13,772 bases of DNA, from positions 1 to 13,772 of the forward strand of contig CAZKKM010000043.1 in NCBI GenBank assembly GCA_964553435.1. The letters are read 5' to 3'. This DNA comes from RUG11867 sp964553435. GTDB lineage: Bacteria > Bacillota_I > Bacilli_A > RF39 > UBA660. A program made the position numbers and the translations under genes. This document shows, in pieces, positions 7,333 to 13,772 of this stretch (position 1 is the first letter of the stretch; each line of letters starts with the position of its first letter). The notes beneath the pieces are model-generated. The model saw only the letters and a program-made list of their open reading frames with translations. It was not told the DNA's origin and did not search any database.

Positions 7333-8279
7333 TTTGGGTTCCTCTTTTCTTTTAAAGTGTATGATTTGTCCGGTTTAAGATGAGTTTGGCAATTGTCTTT
7401 AGAGTTTCCTTCGATCACTCTCCAGTTTTCTGGAATAGGTTCGCTGGCCGGGAAGGTATCGTTATTTTTACAATACTTGATAATATTCTCTATAGTCGGA
7501 TCGTCTATCGTCTTTATAACACTCGTCAGTCGGTATTCATCTATAGAGACGAAGTCCAATTTGAACCATTCTAAAGAGAACTGATTATCTTTGAATGTAA
7601 TCAACAGATGAGAGAAGTTTCGACCTAACGCAGGTGTGTATAATGGTAAATTGCGGATGTCACTTATACATCTTTTCGATGGCACGAAAAGATGACTGTC
7701 GTCCATGGTTCTATCGAAAAGTTCGTATTTCCAGAGACGATTACGTAGATCTAATTCGACAATCTGTTCGATGCTCGGTATCACGGCATGTCCAAAGTCT
7801 AAGGAGTCCTTTTTACTGTGTCCACAAGTTATCATTCCGTAACTGTTGACGAGAAACATCGCATCGTAGTTTGCGGGATCGAATTTGGTTTCTGCTTCAT
7901 CGCGAGTGAGAACGATAGTCGACGAGTTGTCTTCTGTGGCATCGTTTGGAATATATTCTTCCAAGAGCATCGCTCCCGAATCACTGCGATAGAAGTATCG
8001 CTTACTTATGCGAAAACTGTAGATGTCTCCGCTGAAATCCAAAAAAGTTTTGTTATAATCGAAAATTTCTGTGAAATGGTCGATATCGGTTTGGGTTCGA
8101 TCGCCAAACGGGAAATCAGTTCTATCTTCGTGTTTGAGAAAAGCATTTATGATCGTATGTCCTTCTATTCTCAATAAAACGATGCCGTCCGGTCCCAAAA
8201 TCAACTGATTTTTATCGGTGATCGGTGCGAACATGACTTTGTTTTTTTGACAATATTTCTTTTTTATAGTATAGACCAT
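7323..8279 (-). CDS. Protein of unknown function, mixed alpha/beta, 318 aa
   Basis: I do not recognise this protein. It is soluble-looking, rich in Asp, Phe and Tyr, with many short beta-like stretches and a basic C-terminal tail (KEKRNPKWK). I see no signal peptide, membrane helix or catalytic motif. The longest open frame begins with GTG at 8321, but GGGTGA (8293-8288 region) lies eight bases before an internal ATG at 8279-8277, which gives MVYTIKKKY and is the better start. The next gene overlaps its end, so the two form a coupled pair of unknowns between spoVS and sufB. A promoter-like sequence lies at 8341-8312. Confidence 0.82.
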   Translation of the reverse strand: MVYTIKKKYCQKNKVMFAPITDKNQLILGPDGIVLLRIEGHTIINAFLKHEDRTDFPFGDRTQTDIDHFTEIFDYNKTFLDFSGDIYSFRISKRYFYRSDSGAMLLEEYIPNDATEDNSSTIVLTRDEAETKFDPANYDAMFLVNSYGMITCGHSKKDSLDFGHAVIPSIEQIVELDLRNRLWKYELFDRTMDDSHLFVPSKRCISDIRNLPLYTPALGRNFSHLLITFKDNQFSLEWFKLDFVSIDEYRLTSVIKTIDDPTIENIIKYCKNNDTFPASEPIPENWRVIEGNSKDNCQTHLKPDKSYTLKEKRNPKWK

Positions 8280-8311
8280 GATGAACTTCACCCCTTCGAA
8301 ATTTACTTTGT

Positions 8312-8341
8312 ATGTTACCACATGTTAGGAGAAAAGTCCAA
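8312..8341 (-). promoter_or_regulatory. Candidate promoter of the unknown two-gene operon
   Basis: TTGGAC (8341-8336), an 18-base spacer and TAACAT (8317-8312). The -35 is one base from consensus and the -10 matches 4 of 6. The -35 sits in the loop and arm of a perfect inverted repeat (8331-8348). Confidence 0.4.
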
Positions 8342-8381
8342 ACTTTTCCGACCTCGATCAGAATTTTTATGAACTGATGAG
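8331..8381. promoter_or_regulatory. Two inverted repeats upstream of the unknown operon
   Basis: GAAAAGT (8331-8337) and ACTTTTC (8342-8348) form a perfect 7-bp inverted repeat round CCAA, overlapping the candidate -35. CTCGATCAG (8353-8361) and CTGATGAG (8374-8381) form a second, with one bulged base. The first looks like an operator; the second has no T-run and is not a terminator. Confidence 0.4.
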
Positions 8382-8392
8382 AGCATTTTGCT

Positions 8393-8417
8393 GAAAAGAA
8401 AAAAGCCTATTTAGCTT
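8393..8417 (-). terminator. Weak intrinsic terminator of spoVS
   Basis: AAGC (8417-8414) and GCTT (8406-8403) pair round a 7-base loop, followed by TTTTTTCTTTTC (8404-8393). The TAG stop of spoVS (8409-8407) is in the loop. The stem is only four pairs, but the T-tract has the same split form as the other terminators here. Confidence 0.5.
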
Positions 8418-8667
8418 CGACTATGAGTTTGATGGCTGTCTTTTCTTCTCCATCGATGGTGATGTCGACGAAAGCTGGAATGCAAACGAGATTTTTTCCG
8501 CTCGGAGCGACAAATCCTCTGGCAATGCATAGAGACTTGATCGCCTGATTTAAGCTACCGGCTCCGACCGTTTGTAGTTCGACACATCCGTTGCTTCTAA
8601 ATACGTTCGCAATCGCACCTGCTACTTTGTTCGGGTTCGATTTAGATGATACCTTTAAAATTTCCAT
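8407..8667 (-). CDS. spoVS: Stage V sporulation protein S (SpoVS)
   Basis: The 86-aa product starts MEILKVSSKSNPNKVAGAIA and contains GAGSLNQAIKSLCIARGF and an IPAFVDI strand, the pattern of SpoVS, a small Alba-like protein. In Bacillus subtilis it influences septation and spore coat assembly; it is also kept in bacteria that do not make spores, so it does not prove sporulation here. Length equals the usual 86 aa. I chose ATG at 8667-8665; the open frame reaches GTG at 8679, but the purine-rich GGAGAGTGA (8684-8676) fits the ATG and the protein start matches the family. It stands alone with its own weak terminator. I see no convincing sigma-A or sigma-H promoter in the short gap before it. 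Confidence 0.95.
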   Translation of the reverse strand: MEILKVSSKSNPNKVAGAIANVFRSNGCVELQTVGAGSLNQAIKSLCIARGFVAPSGKNLVCIPAFVDITIDGEEKTAIKLIVEAK

Positions 8668-8718
8668 TATTAAAATCACTCTCCATTAGAAATATATGAG
8701 AGGGTACGAATAAAAATG

Positions 8719-9651
8719 TTATTTCGTCGAGAGTTTTTTAAAGGTCGGTAAAAGAATCTCTTCATATCTGTATTTCAATATTTTTAAGTAGAATTCTTTT
8801 TGAGTTTTATCCATTACTATAAATTGTTCAAATCTTTCTGGGATTTCATCGAATATTTTTTCTATCTCATTTATGTCGATTTGTGGGACAATTCTCAAGA
8901 TGGCATTGTTGCAAAATTCATTTTGCATGCTTTCTATGTATTTTAACGGATTTAAAGATTTGCCGTTTTCCTTAAAGACAGTCCTTGCTGAATCGTAGGC
9001 CACCTGTTTGAATTTTTTATCATCTTTTAAGATGTTTTTCATTTTATCACTATCGCTTTTATTATAAAAGGCGGCACCGTTGTCATAAACAGGTGCGATT
9101 CTCATTTGTGATGTCGCTCGATTTAAAATTATTCCCCAATTTCCATTGTTTCTATCGTGGTTGTCTATTAGTGAATCGACGACAAACATATCCCAGAAAT
9201 GTTCATGTAATTTGTTCAATTTTTTAAAATACATGTTTTCTTTTGCCATTAGAGTTATTTCTTCTAAATCGCAAATACCATATGATGAGGAAAACTTTTC
9301 TGTTTGTTCTTCAATTATAGGATTGTAACTGTTTTTGATAGCGTTAAAATCGTAAAGGATTTCATTAACACCGAGGAAATCTTTACATGCGACGACGACT
9401 TTATTACTTGCAATTCCCAATGCTGTTTCATGTGTTTCTATACCTATTGTTTTGTATATGTTCGATGCTATATATTCGCTTAGAGGTGCTGTCGAGTATG
9501 AGATATCGACACCCTCTAAGTTTTTAGTCGATTTGGGGTATTTTAAAAACCATTTATCTTCGTCGATAATGATACCCAGTTTACTTCCGGCCGCTCCTCC
9601 GTAGGTCAGACCGCTTTTTTCATATTTATCATAATTTTTTAAATCAATCAT
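8719..9651 (-). CDS. HipA/CtkA-like serine/threonine kinase
   Basis: The 310-aa protein has the core of a HipA-like kinase: Gly-rich GGAAGSKLGI at residues 18-27, FLKYP with probable ATP-binding K37, the catalytic loop LIDNHDRNNGNWG at 161-173 (D166 as base, N171 as metal ligand) and APVYDNG at 186-192 with metal-binding D190. E. coli HipA is about 440 aa; this form lacks the N-terminal subdomain, like CtkA and HipT. HipA and HipT phosphorylate aminoacyl-tRNA synthetases and slow growth; the target here is unknown. ATG at 9651 overlaps the stop of the 81-aa gene by 8 bases and has GGGTGG four bases upstream, so the pair is translationally coupled. An in-frame ATG at 9663 would add four residues. 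Kinase motifs are intact; a toxin role is inferred. Confidence 0.88.
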   Translation of the reverse strand: MIDLKNYDKYEKSGLTYGGAAGSKLGIIIDEDKWFLKYPKSTKNLEGVDISYSTAPLSEYIASNIYKTIGIETHETALGIASNKVVVACKDFLGVNEILYDFNAIKNSYNPIIEEQTEKFSSSYGICDLEEITLMAKENMYFKKLNKLHEHFWDMFVVDSLIDNHDRNNGNWGIILNRATSQMRIAPVYDNGAAFYNKSDSDKMKNILKDDKKFKQVAYDSARTVFKENGKSLNPLKYIESMQNEFCNNAILRIVPQIDINEIEKIFDEIPERFEQFIVMDKTQKEFYLKILKYRYEEILLPTFKKLSTK

Positions 9652-9889
9652 ATAACCACCCATACTTGTTCAATAATTTATCATAATCTTTTCTCGTGAT
9701 TATCTCGGCAATCATCATAGATTTAGCTATCATATCGAGGTCTCTGAAGCGCAAATCGTAATTGAACCAGTCTCCAGTTTCATCGTATTTCTCCAAATCT
9801 GAAATGATATCTCGCAACTCTTTTGGAAGATGCTTTGTAGAATACTCTATCGTCTTATCATATAAGGGCTTTTTATTTGTTTTCTTCAT
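9644..9889 (-). CDS. Small protein encoded with the HipA-like kinase, possible partner or antitoxin
   Basis: The 81-aa protein is acidic and helical, with LPKELRDIISDLEKYDETGD near the middle and the C-terminal LLNKYGWLYD. I see no helix-turn-helix, so it is not an obvious HipB. Its ATG at 9889-9887 follows GGAGG, the classical ribosome binding site, whereas most neighbours use AGGTGA; this may point to separate origin. The open frame extends upstream to 9961, but that would run through the preceding terminator and is not used. Overlap with the kinase start suggests fixed co-expression, as in toxin-antitoxin pairs. AT-rich sequence before it includes GATAAT (9913-9908) as a possible -10. From memory, similar small proteins precede HipA-like kinases in Clostridia; their role is not known to me. 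Confidence 0.75.
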   Translation of the reverse strand: MKKTNKKPLYDKTIEYSTKHLPKELRDIISDLEKYDETGDWFNYDLRFRDLDMIAKSMMIAEIITRKDYDKLLNKYGWLYD

Positions 9890-9932
9890 TTTTTCCTCCA
9901 AATATATATTATCATATTTTTTCTTATTTTTG

Positions 9933-9953
9933 AAAAAAACTGTATTTCTACAG
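9933..9953 (-). terminator. Intrinsic terminator of the kinase/HPt-receiver operon
   Basis: CTGTA (9953-9949) and TACAG (9944-9940) form a perfect stem closed by a GAAA tetraloop, then seven T (9939-9933). The TAG stop of the HPt-receiver gene (9950-9948) lies inside the hairpin, so the last Leu codon starts the stem. Confidence 0.85.
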
Positions 9954-10754
9954 CTTTGCATTTTTTCTCGCTATCATGTTTTCGGCGATATCTCTTATCT
10001 TGCCTTCGTTAAATGGCTTTTGAAGCATGTCGATGATCGGATAAGAGAAGCACTTATCGATAGTTTCAGTATCATTCGAACCAGATATTATGGACACTGG
10101 AACTTTATCGAAAAGGCCGCTCGCCTTAAAATGGTCGAGAACTTGGAACCCGTCCACTCCGGGCATATTCAAATCCAAGAAGATACACATTATCTTATCG
10201 GTCGGCATGTTGTCTATCGTTCCGATGGCCTCTTGACCGTCGTTTACTGCTATGACTTTATAACGTCCGGCAAATATTTTTTGAATGAAATTTCTGATGA
10301 TGTTCGAATCGTCGACGACGATGATGGTTTCCTCCCCTTTACCTGTACTCAAGTTTACAGGAGGAACTGTAGATTGTACAGCTGGTTCTTCTATTAATAC
10401 ACCCATATATCTTTTGAGAACGTTCAGCATCTTTTTAGTTTCGCTCATGAGAGAGTCGAAGTTTTCTCGAACGAAGTATATATCGTTTCTTTTGCCAGCA
10501 AGCTCATGTTCATAGTACATGTCAGCAAGGGCATTTATGCCGAAATAACGGCAATCACTTTTCAAGGAATGAACGAGTATCGCATAGTTTGCCATATCCG
10601 ACATATCCAAGTATCTCTTGGCACTTGCGACTTTGCCATCGACTTCTTTTAGAAAGTCTTCGAGCATCGTATCATATGTGTTCATATCGCCGAAAAGTTC
10701 GAGACTTTTTTTGACGTCTACTCCACTTTCTATCAAAATATTTACATCTTTCAT
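9948..10754 (-). CDS. HPt-receiver two-component protein
   Basis: The 268-aa protein has an N-terminal histidine phosphotransfer domain (about 1-118) with VHSLKSDCRYFG at 61-72, where H62 is the likely phosphorylated His. A Pro/Ser/Thr linker (about 122-140) leads to a complete receiver domain (142-265): acidic pair D148/D149, FLDLNMPGVDG with phospho-acceptor D194, SIISGS with S224 in the switch position, and K246 in QKPF. There is no DNA-binding or enzymatic output. Placing HPt before the receiver is less common than after it. The gene starts 9 bases after the hybrid kinase; GAGGTG of its binding site overlaps that gene's TGA, so they form one operon. It probably passes phosphate in a relay, or acts on a partner elsewhere. 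Confidence 0.93.
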   Translation of the reverse strand: MKDVNILIESGVDVKKSLELFGDMNTYDTMLEDFLKEVDGKVASAKRYLDMSDMANYAILVHSLKSDCRYFGINALADMYYEHELAGKRNDIYFVRENFDSLMSETKKMLNVLKRYMGVLIEEPAVQSTVPPVNLSTGKGEETIIVVDDSNIIRNFIQKIFAGRYKVIAVNDGQEAIGTIDNMPTDKIMCIFLDLNMPGVDGFQVLDHFKASGLFDKVPVSIISGSNDTETIDKCFSYPIIDMLQKPFNEGKIRDIAENMIARKNAKL

Positions 10755-10763
10755 AAAAGCACC

Positions 10764-12569
10764 TCATTTCAAAAATTTATTCAATACCCTGTCGAGCTCA
10801 GGTTTCTCTATCGGTTTAGTCAAGTAGTCGGCGAAGCCAATGTCTAGGCATTTTTCGCGCATATCTTCGACCACGTTGGCTGTGAGCATGATGCTCGGAG
10901 TATCGTAGTCTCGGAATTTTTCTTTTATCTCTTTCAAAGTATCGATTCCATCGAGAAGAACTAGATCGAATCGATCGGCCAAGATAGCAGTTATTCCCTC
11001 GTCTATACTTTTGACTAAAGTCACATCTACATTATAAGACTGTAAGAGTTTTTCTGCAACTTTTAAATTCAATGGGTCATCATCTATGATCAAAAGCTTT
11101 TTGCCAGCAAAGGGTGTTTTTGTGTTCAGCTTTATTCCAATCTCATCGAAGTTGGTCGACGATTTCTTTTCATCGATCTTTATAGATGATAGCTTCTGAT
11201 CGATAGCTACAATGAATTTGGAACCTATGCCATATTCACTTTGAACGATGATTTTTCCATTCATCATTTCGATTAGTTTTTTTGTAATTGCAAGTTTAAG
11301 GCCCGAACCTTCGATTGAGTTGTCATTGTCGAATTCCAAAGAGTCGAATTTAGTGAAGAGTTTGTCGATTTCTTCTTTTTTGATACCGATTCCAGAATCT
11401 TCGATCGAGATGATAAGACGAACGGTATCGCCTTTTACGATGGAATCGACTTTAAATTCGATGTATCCTCGATCAGTATATTTGATCGAATTTTTGAGTA
11501 AATTCGAGCATATCTGTTTTACTCTAATTGAATCTCCTTTAAGAGAAAGAGGCAATTCTTCGTCGAACTTGACTTTCAGTTCGATCAGTTTATCGGCAAG
11601 CTGAGCCTTAGAAGTGTTTACGAGATCACCGAGGAGATCGTTCACTTTATAATCGGCATCGATGAGTTCTAACTTATTGTCTTCTATCTTGGAAATATCG
11701 AGGATATCTTCTGCATATTCGAGCAAATTTTCAGATGCGTCAGCGATGAATTTGACGTCATCTTTTATTTTAGATTCTTTTACGTCTTCGAACAAACTGT
11801 TCGAAAAGTTTACTATCGCATCGAGTGAAGTTTTCATTTCAGTCATACTCGATAAAAGTCTCGATTTCATTCTATCTGCTCGTTTTGGTGGTTCTTTCAC
11901 TTGTTCCAATTCTTCCGATATTTTTTTGATATTTTGCTTTTCGTTCGTGAAGAACATCAGGAAGATGACAAATGTTTGAATGGCTGTCTCGACTGTTAAA
12001 GTCGGATCGTTTTTTTCTGTGTAAGCAACGACTCCTGTGAGGATGACAAACAAGATAACGGGAATGAATTTTTTCTTCTCGATTTTACGAATATTCTTGA
12101 GAATGGAAATGAACCAAATTGCCATGCAGAAGACAGAGCACAAATGTACGAAGTCTAGCGCTGGTCCTGCCATGTATCCATCAAACACCTTAAGCGGCAT
12201 GAATATCATGATTACTCCTGCTATATAGAAGACTATGAGACTGAGCTTTTTGAGTAGATTGAAATACTTTAGTTTCTTATCGGTCGAGTCCGTATAACAA
12301 ATAGCATAGATATACATCGTAAAGAGAAATAAAAACAACATCAAATAGAGAAGATAGAACCTTGCCATCAACATGGACACGATGAGCGGAACCGTATTTG
12401 CTTGTACACATATCGTCCATGCTAGTTCCAATAAAAGTCCCAGAAGATTGACTCCCAACAATGTCGAAAATATCTCCGCTTTCGATGAATCGGCATGTCT
12501 TTTCGAATGATAGACAAAGTTCAGCATAACCGAGTAAAAGAGTGCCGAAACTATAAAATAAATACCCAT
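10764..12569 (-). CDS. Membrane hybrid histidine kinase with degenerate H-box
   Basis: The 601-aa protein has about seven N-terminal membrane helices (residues 3-20, 35-57, 62-92, 107-127, 136-158, 168-184, 193-208), a short coiled linker, a HisKA-like dimerisation domain (about 233-298), an ATPase domain (345-458) and a receiver domain (489-601). The H-box reads SSMTEMKTSLDAIVNFS (240-256): where kinases have His, T243 is found (ACT at 11843-11841), and Pro is Ser. The ATPase domain looks whole: NLLKNSIKYTD (N360), DSGIGI (391-396) and GSGLKLAI (421-428). The receiver keeps D496-D498, D540, T563 and K585 but lacks the MPxMDG loop. ATG at 12569 follows AGGTGA by seven bases. It starts an operon with the HPt-receiver gene. 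Autophosphorylation in the usual way seems impossible; a sensory, phosphatase or scaffold role is inferred. Confidence 0.92.
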   Translation of the reverse strand: MGIYFIVSALFYSVMLNFVYHSKRHADSSKAEIFSTLLGVNLLGLLLELAWTICVQANTVPLIVSMLMARFYLLYLMLFLFLFTMYIYAICYTDSTDKKLKYFNLLKKLSLIVFYIAGVIMIFMPLKVFDGYMAGPALDFVHLCSVFCMAIWFISILKNIRKIEKKKFIPVILFVILTGVVAYTEKNDPTLTVETAIQTFVIFLMFFTNEKQNIKKISEELEQVKEPPKRADRMKSRLLSSMTEMKTSLDAIVNFSNSLFEDVKESKIKDDVKFIADASENLLEYAEDILDISKIEDNKLELIDADYKVNDLLGDLVNTSKAQLADKLIELKVKFDEELPLSLKGDSIRVKQICSNLLKNSIKYTDRGYIEFKVDSIVKGDTVRLIISIEDSGIGIKKEEIDKLFTKFDSLEFDNDNSIEGSGLKLAITKKLIEMMNGKIIVQSEYGIGSKFIVAIDQKLSSIKIDEKKSSTNFDEIGIKLNTKTPFAGKKLLIIDDDPLNLKVAEKLLQSYNVDVTLVKSIDEGITAILADRFDLVLLDGIDTLKEIKEKFRDYDTPSIMLTANVVEDMREKCLDIGFADYLTKPIEKPELDRVLNKFLK

Positions 12570-12602
12570 ACTTTAATCACCTAACCGTTACCCTATGTTT
12601 AC

Positions 12603-12611
12603 ATTATAGCA
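12603..12611 (-). promoter_or_regulatory. Extended -10 promoter of the kinase operon
   Basis: TGCTATAAT (12611-12603) is a perfect extended -10 element. The -35 position, about 17 bases upstream, lies in the T-tract of the preceding terminator and is poor (TTTTTC), which an extended -10 can tolerate. The leader would be about 27 bases. Confidence 0.7.
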
Positions 12612-12620
12612 TACTTATTC

Positions 12621-12647
12621 GAAAAGAAAAAGAGCATTTTTTGCTCT
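12621..12647 (-). terminator. Intrinsic terminator of surface protein B
   Basis: AGAGCA (12647-12642) pairs with TGCTCT (12636-12631) round five A, followed by TTTTCTTTTC (12630-12621). It is 15 bases after the stop codon of paralog B and runs straight into the kinase promoter. Confidence 0.85.
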
Positions 12648-12662
12648 CGATTGTGCGTTCTA

Positions 12663-13772
12663 TCACGGTGTCACATTCTGTGCACGGTAAGGCGATTCCA
12701 TAGTACCATCTCCGATCAAGCTATTTGCATACTCAACAGAGAGGTTTATTACCGGTGCGACTGCGGAATTAGAATAAATATACATATAGTCCAAAGCACC
12801 TGTAGTATTTACACCGAACTCAATAGCATTAAGGTAAACACCAATATAGTAAGGTGAGATTGACCAATTCCAATAACTATTGCCACGATACAAATAATAA
12901 CTTGTATTTGTTGTTTTGTACTTTCCGCCGGCAGCTACTATCTCATCAGCTGTTATCAGTCCGACTGAATATGTGAGTGCTCCGTTTCCTTTTTTGACAT
13001 CACTAACAGTAAATGCATCATTCTTTTCAGGACATTTGAATGTCGGTCTCACATTTGTATAGTTTATTCGTTCTACTCCTGTTCTTGCATATGCTCCATA
13101 GGCTGTTTCGTTATTTCCAAATCCTTTTCCTGTATCGCTACTGTTTCCTGTTACATCTTTTCCCGGTGTGCTTCTGTCATTACAGAATAGAATGTCTGCA
13201 ACAGCACTTCCGTATCCTGCATCTTCGATGTTCGTCTTATACCAAGCATCTACTACCTTTTTGATATCCGAACTCTCCATATTCGTCTGAGCTTCTTCTT
13301 TACTCGTGCTTGCCGCTGACCCTGCTGGTCCATACATCCAGCCTACGTATTTCGCATCGTTATAATTAGCATTGTATTTTTGATTGGTATGTGTGAATCT
13401 ATCAGAATCGTTCTCTCCATTCACATGTGCCTTTGTTCCATCATAGATTATCCTCAGACTTCCATCTCCATTGATTCTGATTATTCTCCAATAAAAGCCT
13501 GCGAATTTAACGTAGTTGTTTGTAACAGCACCTCTATAGTAGTAACTCGTTCCATAATCGTCTTCCATCTCGAAGATTCCTTCGTCTGTCGTGGCTGGAG
13601 TTTCAAATCCCGTCTTAATACCATTCGAACTGACTTTCAATGTCGCCAAAGTCGACTCTGCATTTAAAACTGGTATTTCATATTTTCTGTCTTCCAAATC
13701 GAAGTTCGTATAAAACACAGCATTCAAATCTTCATCTTGATTTACATCGTTCAAATAGTTCAATGTTACAGT
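12663..13772 (-). CDS. Surface or secreted protein paralog B, 5' end outside the window
   Basis: The frame is open to the window edge, so the N-terminus is missing. The only in-window start giving the longest product is a TTG at 13763, and the codons before it (ACT GTA ACA) remain open, so it is probably not real. The visible 369 residues match the C-terminal 330 of paralog A (870-2447) in order: YYYRGAVTNNYVKFAGFYWR, the two conserved Cys (194 and 244 counted from the TTG), AFTVSD, LITADEIVAAGG and VAPVINL. The main difference is a patch at residues 305-321 (12851-12801), plus a longer C-terminal tail (AQNVTP). No cell-wall anchor is visible. By analogy with A it should carry a signal peptide upstream. 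A lectin-like ligand-binding role is inferred from the fold family only. Confidence 0.82.
   Translation of the reverse strand, partial: TVTLNYLNDVNQDEDLNAVFYTNFDLEDRKYEIPVLNAESTLATLKVSSNGIKTGFETPATTDEGIFEMEDDYGTSYYYRGAVTNNYVKFAGFYWRIIRINGDGSLRIIYDGTKAHVNGENDSDRFTHTNQKYNANYNDAKYVGWMYGPAGSAASTSKEEAQTNMESSDIKKVVDAWYKTNIEDAGYGSAVADILFCNDRSTPGKDVTGNSSDTGKGFGNNETAYGAYARTGVERINYTNVRPTFKCPEKNDAFTVSDVKKGNGALTYSVGLITADEIVAAGGKYKTTNTSYYLYRGNSYWNWSISPYYIGVYLNAIEFGVNTTGALDYMYIYSNSAVAPVINLSVEYANSLIGDGTMESPYRAQNVTP

Noticed and set aside
8707..8728. Terminator after the HipA-like kinase
   Set aside because: An imperfect hairpin (ACGAA...TTCGT) spans the stop codon, but no T-run follows it on the minus strand.
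9890..9961. Extended N-terminus of the 81-aa gene starting at 9961
   Set aside because: It would overlap the preceding terminator and gene end, while GGAGG fits the ATG at 9889.
13761..13763. TTG start of surface protein B
   Set aside because: The frame stays open to the window edge and no ribosome binding site is seen before it; the gene is simply cut by the window.

Overview
The window looks like chromosome from an AT-rich, standard-code Firmicute, most likely an uncultured gut Bacilli lineage. The evidence is a SpoVS-type protein, a Bacillus-type SufB, a YmfF/YmfH-like M16 peptidase pair, sigma-A-like promoters, and paralogous secreted proteins of a kind common in gut Firmicutes. Every gene I can support lies on the minus strand, so transcription runs from high to low coordinates. 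I see no tRNA, rRNA, IS element, prophage or CRISPR array. No stretch over 300 bases lacks a gene. The longest gap (586-869) is not empty: it holds an antitoxin RNA locus.

Region by region, in the direction of transcription. (1) 13772-12663: 3' part of a secreted or surface protein (paralog B), closed by an intrinsic terminator. (2) 12611-9933: a two-gene signalling operon with its own extended -10 promoter. It encodes a membrane hybrid histidine kinase whose H-box histidine is replaced by Thr, then an HPt-receiver protein, and ends in a terminator that contains the last stop codon. (3) 9889-8719: an 81-aa protein overlapping a compact HipA/CtkA-like kinase, a possible toxin-antitoxin-like pair. 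(4) 8667-8393: spoVS and a weak terminator. (5) 8341-6428: two overlapping genes of unknown function, ended by a terminator. (6) 6395-2502: sufB without the rest of suf, then the M16 pair. (7) 2500-870: a strong sigma-A-like promoter and paralog A of the surface protein. (8) 816-70: a complete type III toxin-antitoxin locus, with three 37-bp tandem repeats (ToxI-like RNA), a terminator, and a ToxN/AbiQ-family endoribonuclease.

The most informative system is the type III locus. Each repeat, read on the minus strand, can fold as an H-type pseudoknot, as known for ToxI antitoxins. Other points worth a look are the H-less kinase next to an intact HPt-receiver partner, the two paralogous secreted proteins that differ most in one C-terminal patch, and several genome-style signatures: TCGA is strongly over-represented, ribosome binding sites are mostly AGGTGA, T-tracts are often TTTTCTTTT, and stop codons often sit inside terminator hairpins.
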